Assembly: GCF_020682705.1 (NCBI RefSeq)
Contig: NZ_JAGTTN010000005.1
Location: 225,920-289,919 of the forward strand
Origin: Microbacterium allomyrinae
GTDB lineage: Bacteria; Actinomycetota; Actinomycetes; Actinomycetales; Microbacteriaceae
Direction: 5' to 3'
DNA: 64,000 nucleotides
Every line of letters starts with the position of its first letter. Position 1 is the stretch's first letter. The position numbers and the translations under genes were made by a program. This document shows, piece by piece, positions 57,336 through 64,000 of the stretch. The notes under the pieces are model-generated. The model saw only the letters and a program-made list of their open reading frames with translations, made no database searches and was not told the origin of the DNA.

Positions 57336-58151
57336 GTGGCCGACACATCCACCCAGTCCCGTACCGTTGCGGTCCCCGGGGGTTCGCTCGATCTTTCGTG
57401 GGCGGCAGTCACCGACACGGGCCGACGGCGTGAGATCAACCAGGACGCCGTCTTCGCCACATTCCCGCTGTTCGTCGTCGCCGACGGCATGGGCGGTCAT
57501 GTGGGCGGTGAGATCGCGAGCGCTCGCACGATCGAACGGCTGCAAGCGGTGGCCGACAGCGGCGTCGTGACGCCGAAGACGATCGAGAAGGCGCTCCACC
57601 GCGCCGTGAAAGACATCGCGGCACACCCCGAGGCCACCGACGACGGCACCGGGACCACGGTGACCGGCGTGTTTCTCGATACGTCGGGAGAAGCAGCACA
57701 CTGGGTCACGCTGAACATCGGCGACTCCCGCGTCTACCTGCTGCGTGACGGCGCCATCGTGCAGATCACGACCGACCACTCCGTGGTGCAGGAGCTCATC
57801 GCGGCAGGCCGCCTCAGTCCCGAAGAGGCCGAGAACCACCCGTACGGAAACGTCATCACGCGCGCTGTCGGACCGAGCGACGGCGTCACTCCCGACTATG
57901 TCCGCCTCGACGTCGTGGACGGCGATCGCTTCGTGATCTGCTCGGACGGACTGACGAAAGAGCTCACCGACTACGGCATCCGTCATTTCCTCGAGGAGAA
58001 TCCGGATCCCGCGGATGCGGTGACGGCCATGCTCGAGGCGGCGCTCGAGAACGGGGGGCGCGACAACATCACGATCGTCGTGCTGGACGTGCGCGACTCA
58101 CAGTCCGCGGTCGACGCGCAGGTCTCCGGCTCCTCCCCAGCCTCGGACTGA
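57336..58151 (+). CDS. PP2C-family Ser/Thr protein phosphatase
   Basis: 271 residues with all PP2C metal motifs: REINQDAVF, VVADGMGGHVGGEIAS, GTGTTVTGVF, LNIGDSRVYLLRDG, FVICSDGLTKEL and GGRDNITIVVLD. It is soluble, without a membrane anchor. It should remove phosphate from Ser/Thr of targets of Hanks-type kinases; no kinase gene lies in the window. GGGAGGA precedes the GTG start. The next gene, 66 bases on, encodes an EccC-like ATPase. Confidence 0.95.
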   Translation: MADTSTQSRTVAVPGGSLDLSWAAVTDTGRRREINQDAVFATFPLFVVADGMGGHVGGEIASARTIERLQAVADSGVVTPKTIEKALHRAVKDIAAHPEATDDGTGTTVTGVFLDTSGEAAHWVTLNIGDSRVYLLRDGAIVQITTDHSVVQELIAAGRLSPEEAENHPYGNVITRAVGPSDGVTPDYVRLDVVDGDRFVICSDGLTKELTDYGIRHFLEENPDPADAVTAMLEAALENGGRDNITIVVLDVRDSQSAVDAQVSGSSPASD

Positions 58152-58217
58152 GCAGCGCTGTCCACAGTCTGCTGCCTGGCCGTCTGACGATGGTCATGGC
58201 CGCGCTGAACTGAGGTC

Positions 58218-61160
58218 GTGCGTTCGACTCACTCTCGCGGGATGCCCGCTGCCGCTGTCCTGACGGAGAGGTCCGCGTCGCGCGCTCCGGGCGCGCTCGA
58301 TGACGTGGACGACGAGTTGCCGGCACTGCCGGCCATGTGGGCGGATCCGCCCCGACCGCCGATTCCCGTCGTGGCGGCGATCGTTCCCGTGATCGGCGCG
58401 GTCGCCCTGTGGCTCGTGACCGGATCGATGATGGCGCTGTGGCTCGCCCTCCTCGGTCCGCTCGTCGCCGTCGCCACGATGCTCGACGCACGCCGCGGGG
58501 CTCGGAGAGATCGACGTCGCGCCGCCGTCGACGCGCTCAGCGCACGCCGGCTCGTGTCGGACGCCGTATCGCGCAGACACGAGGCGGAACGACGCCGGCT
58601 CTGGGTGCGGCATCCCGATGTCGCGCGATTCGCGGCACGCGACGACGAGATCTGGCGCAGCGCCACGGGCGCCCCGACGCTGGTCGTGGGCGAAGGCGAG
58701 GTCGCCAGCGCCGTGCGGGTGCGTGGGGGTGAGGGCGACCCGGATGCCGTCGAGGTGCGCCGTCGCGCCGCTCGGCTGAGCGCCGCACCGGTGACCGTCC
58801 CGATCGCCGACGGCGTCGTGCTGGTGGGGGAGGGCGTCGCCGCTGACGCGGTCCAGCGTGCGCTCGCGCTTCAGCTGTGCCTTGCGATTCCGCCGGGTGA
58901 GCTCCGCATCGTCGGAACCCTCCGGGACGACCTCGCGTGGGCCGAGGTCCTTCCTCAGCGGGCGCGGCCTGACGGGTTCGCGCTGGCGATCGTCGCACCG
59001 GGCGAGCAGGTTCCCGCCGACGCGGACGGCGTGATCGCCCGTTGCCGGCCGGGCGAGCCGTTTCCCCCGCGATGCACGACAGTGATCACCGTCAGCTCAC
59101 CTGATGCGGCCGTTCTGGAGAGGGCGGGCGAGACCGTTCTGCTCCGTGTCGAGGCGATCGCGCGCGAGCAGGCCGAGACGATCGCTGCGGCTCTCGCAGA
59201 ACGCGCCGAGCACAGCCTCGGCATCGTGCGGGGCATCCCCGCACCGATCCCGCTCGCATCGCTCGTCGCACAGGCGCCGCCGTCGTCGCGGGGCGCTCTC
59301 GCAGCGGTGATCGGCCTCGCCGGCGCTGATCCGGCGATCATCGACCTCGTGTCGGACGGCCCTCACGCGGTCGTCGCGGGTGTCACCGGATCGGGCAAGA
59401 GCGAGCTGCTGATCACCTGGATCCTGGCGCTGTGCAGCACCCACACCACCGATCAGGTCACATTCCTGCTCGCCGACTTCAAAGGCGGCACCGCGTTCGA
59501 CCCGCTCGCCGGCGTACCCCACGTGACAGGTGTGATCACCGACCTCGATGGGGCAGGTGCGCGGCGGGCGATCGAGAGTCTTCGCGCCGAGATGCGCAGC
59601 CGTGAGGCCGTCATCGCCGGAGCCGGAGCGCGCGACATCCTCGATCCGAGGGTGGAGCTGCCGCGTCTCGTGGTCGTCGTCGATGAGTTCGCGGCGCTCC
59701 TGGGCGATCATCCCGAGATGAACACGCTGTTCGCCGACGTGGCAGCGCGAGGGCGAGCGCTGGGAATCCACCTGGTACTCGGCACGCAGCGTGCTGCCGG
59801 CGTGATCCGCGAGGCTCTGCTCGCGAACTGTCCTCTGCGGGTGAGCCTGAGAGTCACCGATCCGGCCGACAGTCGAGCGCTCCTCGGCACCGATGACGCG
59901 GCCCGCTTGCCGGGAGGCGTGACGGGGCGGGGGAGCGCACTCGTGCGCCGCGCGGGCGATGCGGCTCCGCAGAATGTGCGGATCGCCCTGTCCACGCCCG
60001 ACGACGTCGCCTCTGCCATGACCCGCACCGGCAGTGCTCGGCCGCGCCGCCCGTGGCTTCCCGCACTGCCTCGCCGGCTCTCTCTCGACGATCTCTCGGC
60101 GCACGCGGCGCGAGGCGGGGCCGTGCCTGCCGTGATGCTCGGTCTCGCCGACGAACCGGAGCGACAACGACAGTGCGCCGTGGGTATCTCGCGTGCCGAT
60201 CGGGCGCTGCTCGTCGTCGGCGGACCGGGATCGGGCCTCACGAACGTGCTCGATCTCGTGGAGGCGCAGGCCGGGACCGAGGTCGTCCGGCTGCCTGCAG
60301 GCGCCGAAGCGATGTGGGATGCCGTGGCGGCTCTCGCCGACGACCCTCCGCGGGGGACCAGTATTCTGCTCGACGACCTCGACGCGATGAGCACACGGTT
60401 TCCTCCCGAGTATGCGCAGATCCTGCTGGAGCGTATCGAAGCGGTGGTGCGCCGGGCCGGTGACGGAGATCTGACGGTCGTCGCCACCGCGCACCGCATG
60501 ACCGGCGCGGTGTCGCGACTCGCTGAGCTCTTTCCTCGCAGGCTCGTGCTCCCTTTCGCCACCCGCGCCGACCACGCCGCAGTCGGCGGCGACCCGGCTG
60601 CGTTCGATCCGGATGCGCGGGCCGGGCGTGGACGCCTGGACGGCCTCGTCGTCCAGATCGCCCAGGCGCCGTCCCGCCCCGCCTTCGGTGAGGAACCCAC
60701 TGCCCGCACCCCGCGATCGGCGTCACCTGCGGCGGGCGGCAGGGGAGCGGCGGACCCCTGGGTGCCCGTCGCGCACCTCACGGGATTCGTCGCGCGACGC
60801 TCGCCCGCCCCGCGTCGAGCGATTGCGGTATGGGAGGCAAGCGGCATCCACGCCGTCGGAATCGATGCCTATGCGGCCGCTCCCGAGGTCCCGACCGGCG
60901 CTCCTGTGGTCATCGTCGGCGAGCCTGACGACTGGCAGCGTCACTGGCGACTGCTGGCCGACGTGCGCGGCGATCACGATCTGCTCGTCGATGCGTCGTG
61001 TGCGGCAGAGTTGCGCGTGCTCGCGGGCGTGCGAACGGTGCCGCCCTACTGCGAGCCGGGCCGAGGTCGAGCCTGGCTGATCTCGGCCGGCGCCGAACCC
61101 GTCCGCATCGTCCTCCCCGATGACGATGTCCTTTCACTCCGTCGCGGCGACCTCCCTTGA
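58218..61160 (+). CDS. FtsK/SpoIIIE-type (EccC-like) ATPase
   Basis: 980 residues. Two membrane helices lie near the start (PIPVVAAIVPVIGAVALWLV and MMALWLALLGPLVAVATML). The first FtsK/SpoIIIE ATPase has Walker A GVTGSGKSE near residue 389 and Walker B RLVVVVDEFAALL, plus VLGTQRAAGVI. A second ATPase-like domain has GGPGSGLTN near 668, where the P-loop lysine is gone. This is the EccC/EssC layout of type VII secretion, but no WXG100, EccB, EccD or FHA gene is visible. GTG 58218 is the assumed start; ATG 58242 is possible. Confidence 0.85.
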   Translation: MRSTHSRGMPAAAVLTERSASRAPGALDDVDDELPALPAMWADPPRPPIPVVAAIVPVIGAVALWLVTGSMMALWLALLGPLVAVATMLDARRGARRDRRRAAVDALSARRLVSDAVSRRHEAERRRLWVRHPDVARFAARDDEIWRSATGAPTLVVGEGEVASAVRVRGGEGDPDAVEVRRRAARLSAAPVTVPIADGVVLVGEGVAADAVQRALALQLCLAIPPGELRIVGTLRDDLAWAEVLPQRARPDGFALAIVAPGEQVPADADGVIARCRPGEPFPPRCTTVITVSSPDAAVLERAGETVLLRVEAIAREQAETIAAALAERAEHSLGIVRGIPAPIPLASLVAQAPPSSRGALAAVIGLAGADPAIIDLVSDGPHAVVAGVTGSGKSELLITWILALCSTHTTDQVTFLLADFKGGTAFDPLAGVPHVTGVITDLDGAGARRAIESLRAEMRSREAVIAGAGARDILDPRVELPRLVVVVDEFAALLGDHPEMNTLFADVAARGRALGIHLVLGTQRAAGVIREALLANCPLRVSLRVTDPADSRALLGTDDAARLPGGVTGRGSALVRRAGDAAPQNVRIALSTPDDVASAMTRTGSARPRRPWLPALPRRLSLDDLSAHAARGGAVPAVMLGLADEPERQRQCAVGISRADRALLVVGGPGSGLTNVLDLVEAQAGTEVVRLPAGAEAMWDAVAALADDPPRGTSILLDDLDAMSTRFPPEYAQILLERIEAVVRRAGDGDLTVVATAHRMTGAVSRLAELFPRRLVLPFATRADHAAVGGDPAAFDPDARAGRGRLDGLVVQIAQAPSRPAFGEEPTARTPRSASPAAGGRGAADPWVPVAHLTGFVARRSPAPRRAIAVWEASGIHAVGIDAYAAAPEVPTGAPVVIVGEPDDWQRHWRLLADVRGDHDLLVDASCAAELRVLAGVRTVPPYCEPGRGRAWLISAGAEPVRIVLPDDDVLSLRRGDLP

Positions 61161-61185
61161 CCCCCTTCGGGTCGCCCCATACCGT
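61157..61185 (+). promoter_or_regulatory. Promoter of the APC permease gene
   Basis: TTGACC (61157-61162), a 17-base spacer and TACCGT (61180-61185), then seven bases to the GTG. This is a near-consensus vegetative promoter; it overlaps the end of the ATPase gene (stop at 61160). Confidence 0.75.
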
Positions 61186-61192
61186 CTGAGTT

Positions 61193-62758
61193 GTGGCTAC
61201 CACTCCGATCGACCTGCAACGGCCCGACGGCAAGGGACTCGCTGCGGGGACGCTGGGGCTCTGGGGCTCGACCGTCATAGGACTCGCGTCCACTGCACCG
61301 GTCTATTCGCTCGTCGCAACCCTCGGCTTCGTCGTCCTCGCCGTCGGCGCACAGGCGCCGATCGCGTTCGTCGTCGCGTTCATCCCGATGCTGTTCATCG
61401 CTTTCGCCTATCGCGAGCTCAACAACGAGATCCCGGACTGCGGCACGACGTTCACCTGGAGCACCAAGGCCTTCGGCCCGTGGGTCGGATGGCTGGGCGG
61501 TTGGGGAGTGGCCGTCGCGGGGATGGTCGTGCTCGCCAACCTCGCCCAGATCGGTGGGATCTACCTCTGGGCGCTCGTGGACGGCATCGTCAGGAACCCC
61601 GAGGAGGCGCTCCTCTCCGACAACGTCCCGCTCGTCACCGCGACGGGCGTCGTCTTCATCGCCCTCATGACGTGGGTGAGCTGGCGCGGCGTCGAGATCG
61701 GCGAACGCATCCAGAATGTGCTCCTCGCCATCCAGTACCTGGCTCTGGCCATCTTCGTGGTGGCCGCCCTCTGGCAGTTCTTCGCGGGCACCGCCCCCGA
61801 CCCGACACCGTTCGACTGGTCGTGGTTCAACCCGTTCGCGTTCACGGAATGGAGTGGCTTCGTCGAAGCGATTCTGCTCGCGCTGTTCATCTACTGGGGC
61901 TGGGACACCTGCCTCGCGCTCAACGAGGAGACCAAGGATCCGAAGCGCATCCCGGGGCGTGCCGCGCTCTTGACCACCGTCATCCTGCTCTTCACCTACG
62001 TGGGCGTGACGGTGGCGGCCATGATGTACGCCGGGCTCGGAGAGACGGGCACGGGCCTCGGGAACGAAGCCAATGCCGACGACTTCTTCCTTGCGATCAA
62101 GGACGGGCTGCTCGGCCCTGTCGGCTGGGTGCTGGTCGTGGCGGTCATGATCTCCGCGATCTCATCCACGCAGACGACGATCCTGCCCACCGCGCGCGGC
62201 ACTCTCGCGATGGCCGCCTATAAGGCTCTGCCGCGGAGGTTCGCGGTCGTGCACCCGCGGTACAAGACCCCTTCGTTCTCGACCCTCGTGATGGGTATCG
62301 TGGCGATCGTCTACTACGTCGGCATGACCCTCATCAGCGACAACATCCTGCAGGACTCGATCCTGTCCCTCGGGCTCGCGATCGCGTTCTACTACGCGAT
62401 CACCGGCTACGCCTGTGTCTGGTACTTCCGGCGCGAGCTCTTCACATCGGGCAGGAACTTCTTGTACCGCTTCCTGCTTCCCCTGCTGGGTGCGCTCATG
62501 CTGACCTACGCCTTCATCCAGTCGGCGATCGACATGTACGACGTCGACTACGGCTACACGGTTCTCCTGGGCATCGGCGGCACGTTCGTGATGGGCATCG
62601 GGGCACTCGCCTTCGGCGTGCTCCTGATGGTCCTCTGGTTCTTCTTCCCGCGCTCCAAGCCCTTCTTCCGTGGCGAGAGCCTCAATCGTGAGACCCCGGT
62701 GCTGGTTCCCGAAGACCCGGCCGACTTCGGCCGCTCCATCGACGGCGGCCTCACCTGA
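61193..62758 (+). CDS. APC-family amino-acid permease
   Basis: 521 residues with about 12-14 membrane helices. GLWGSTVIGLASTAPVYSLV is the helix-1 region with the broken-helix substrate site, and the segments CGTTFTWSTKAFGPWVGWLG and YWGWDTCLALNEETKDPKR are typical of the amino acid-polyamine-organocation superfamily. Substrate unknown. Transcription is probably leaderless from the strong promoter overlapping the previous gene. Confidence 0.9.
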   Translation: MATTPIDLQRPDGKGLAAGTLGLWGSTVIGLASTAPVYSLVATLGFVVLAVGAQAPIAFVVAFIPMLFIAFAYRELNNEIPDCGTTFTWSTKAFGPWVGWLGGWGVAVAGMVVLANLAQIGGIYLWALVDGIVRNPEEALLSDNVPLVTATGVVFIALMTWVSWRGVEIGERIQNVLLAIQYLALAIFVVAALWQFFAGTAPDPTPFDWSWFNPFAFTEWSGFVEAILLALFIYWGWDTCLALNEETKDPKRIPGRAALLTTVILLFTYVGVTVAAMMYAGLGETGTGLGNEANADDFFLAIKDGLLGPVGWVLVVAVMISAISSTQTTILPTARGTLAMAAYKALPRRFAVVHPRYKTPSFSTLVMGIVAIVYYVGMTLISDNILQDSILSLGLAIAFYYAITGYACVWYFRRELFTSGRNFLYRFLLPLLGALMLTYAFIQSAIDMYDVDYGYTVLLGIGGTFVMGIGALAFGVLLMVLWFFFPRSKPFFRGESLNRETPVLVPEDPADFGRSIDGGLT

Positions 62759-62840
62759 GCGACTGGTGCTCGAAAGGGTGATCAGGGGTACGTCGGAGCC
62801 TCAGTTGAGAACGCGCCGTCGGGTGGGAGCCCGGAAACGA

Positions 62841-62882
62841 CAAAACCACAGGCGTGGAACCCGACGGGTTCCACGCCTGTGG
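62841..62882. terminator. Bidirectional terminator between convergent genes
   Basis: A perfect 17-bp stem (62846-62862 with 62866-62882) and a 3-base loop. On the minus strand it is followed by TTTT (complement of 62845-62842), a full intrinsic terminator for the secreted-protein gene. It can also stop the APC transcript. Confidence 0.9.
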
Positions 62883-62913
62883 ATCTGGTGGACGCTATCG
62901 TCGCGTCGCTCGA

Positions 62914-64000
62914 TTACTTCCCGAGGCTGGCGAACTTCGCGGTGAAGGAGTCGTAGTCCTCCTTCTCCGCCGAGGTCGACGAGTCCGCCGTGTACGGCTT
63001 CGTCGCGTTGTCGAGCGTGGTCGGGTCGTAGGGCAGGGAACCGATCGCCGACTCGCCGAACGTGGAGATCAGCATCACGCCGATACCGTTCGCCTCGAGG
63101 TAGGAGCGGTTGATGCCGAGCGCGGTCAGCGGGATCTTCATCTCGTAGATGGTGTCCTGCGCCTTGCTGTGACCCTGCTGCAGAAGATCGACGAAGTTCG
63201 CCGGGTTCGTCAGGTCTGCAGGCGTGTAGCCCTCATACCCGTTCTTCTTGACTCCCATCAGCTGCGAGCCGACGAAGCCGTTGCCGTACGCGAAGCTCAC
63301 GCCCGCCTTGGTGAACGCCGTGACGTTGGCCGGGGCGTAGTCGAACTCGTTGCTCGCGTTGAGCGCGAAGACCGCCGGCTCGCCGACATTCGGCTTGCTC
63401 GAGAACATCAGGAGGTGATCGACCTCACTGTTCGCGAAGTCGTAGCGCATGCCCCAGACCCCCTTCTCGTCGGCGGTCACGATGCCGTCTCCACCGCGGG
63501 AGTTGACATCGAAGGCGAGCGCCTGCGGGATGTTCGCCTGGTAGGGCTTGCCATTGTCACTGATCGGGTAGTTCTGTGCAGGATCGACGACATCCGTCAC
63601 GTTGGTGAACTGCCACATCAGATACAGGTTCGTGTCATCCCACGATCCGTACAGCGCGTACGGGTCGTACACGGGGCCCTCATGCGTGCCGCGGAAGCTG
63701 CGCGGATCGTCGTTCGCCACACCCTGGGCGATGATCATGTCGGAGGTCCACTCCGACGCAACACCGTCGACCGTGATGGTCTTGGCCTTGCCGACCTGAG
63801 CACTCGGGTTCGTCTTGTAGAGAGCGACCGAGTGATCCGTTCCCACGCGCGTCCCGGGACCGCTGGTAGGCGTGGGGGTGGGGGTTGTGGTGGGGGTGGG
63901 GGTGGCTGTCGGGGTGGTTCCGACGGGGGTGGCGAACACGGACGCGGTGTAGGCGGATGCGCCGTTGGCGTTGACCGCGCGGACCTTGAACCAGTACTCG
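62914..64000 (-). CDS. Secreted protein with FN3 and CBM9-like domains (partial, C-terminal)
   Basis: The last 362 residues of a larger protein whose 5' end is outside the window. It begins in a fibronectin type III domain (EYWFKVRAVNANGASAYTAS), passes a Thr-Pro repeat linker (TATPTPTTTPTPTPTSGP), then a ~310-residue beta-rich domain. TITVDGVASEWTSDMI at its start and SWDDTNLYLMWQFTNVTDVV follow the pattern of CBM9/DOMON-like sugar-binding modules, often attached to extracellular glycosidases such as alpha-amylases. No sorting signal ends the protein. The catalytic part, if any, is missing. Confidence 0.82.
   Translation of the reverse strand, partial: EYWFKVRAVNANGASAYTASVFATPVGTTPTATPTPTTTPTPTPTSGPGTRVGTDHSVALYKTNPSAQVGKAKTITVDGVASEWTSDMIIAQGVANDDPRSFRGTHEGPVYDPYALYGSWDDTNLYLMWQFTNVTDVVDPAQNYPISDNGKPYQANIPQALAFDVNSRGGDGIVTADEKGVWGMRYDFANSEVDHLLMFSSKPNVGEPAVFALNASNEFDYAPANVTAFTKAGVSFAYGNGFVGSQLMGVKKNGYEGYTPADLTNPANFVDLLQQGHSKAQDTIYEMKIPLTALGINRSYLEANGIGVMLISTFGESAIGSLPYDPTTLDNATKPYTADSSTSAEKEDYDSFTAKFASLGK

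Overview
The window is a 64 kb piece of a high-GC actinobacterial chromosome, most likely Microbacterium or a close Microbacteriaceae relative. The grounds are the very high GC content, frequent GTG starts, many TANNNT -10 boxes placed 6-10 nt before a start codon (leaderless transcripts), the frequent CGGCATCC/GGATGCCG octamer, and the order rho-prfA-...-prmC-tsaC-wecA-atpI-atpBEFHAGDC. No integrase, transposase, prophage, CRISPR array or rRNA is visible. Only one tRNA (Arg-CCG) was found. Most of the window reads as vertically inherited core genome with accessory enzymes between.

Layout. 1-8.3 kb: the 5' part of an oligopeptide-type substrate-binding lipoprotein, an alpha/beta hydrolase diverging from an AlkD-like DNA alkylation repair gene, an AhpD-like protein overlapping a frameshifted tyrosine phosphatase, a small SIP-like protein behind an apparent DtxR/IdeR box, an arginase-family gene coupled to a small HExxH protein, and a PspA/TPM-domain membrane-stress pair. 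8.4-14.6 kb: DUF3097, trmB, an MFS transporter, a CPBP-like membrane protein, a Gdx guanidinium exporter behind a guanidine-III riboswitch, and a secreted M28 aminopeptidase. 14.8-20.1 kb: SulP anion transporter, alkylsulfatase and FAD/Rieske oxidoreductase, plausibly a sulfate-ester locus. 20.1-23.2 kb: a palindromic operator-like site, glutamate decarboxylase, a divergent nitrilase-superfamily enzyme, and a terminator shared with the tRNA gene.

23.3-32.8 kb: SGNH hydrolase, transglutaminase-like protein, argS, LmeA-like lipid-binding protein, then the aspartate-family operon lysA-hom-thrC-thrB with start/stop overlaps. 32.9-42.4 kb: rho (with low-complexity repeats where Rho_N is expected), prfA, a holin-like membrane protein, convergent cysK-cysK-cysE (cysteine synthesis), prmC (which methylates the prfA product), tsaC and wecA. 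42.4-49.9 kb: the complete F1Fo ATP synthase operon, closed by a strong terminator.

50-64 kb: yaaA, two small membrane proteins (DUF4282 and DUF5684-like), an aldo/keto reductase, a heterodimeric ABC exporter with one degenerate ATP site, a PP2C phosphatase, an FtsK/SpoIIIE (EccC-like) ATPase without other visible ESX genes, an APC amino-acid permease, and the 3' end of a secreted FN3/CBM9-like protein. The best candidates for new biology are the glutamate decarboxylase-nitrilase pair with its palindrome, the PP2C-EccC-like pair, and the sulfatase-Rieske cluster. The guanidine-III riboswitch is the clearest regulatory element.
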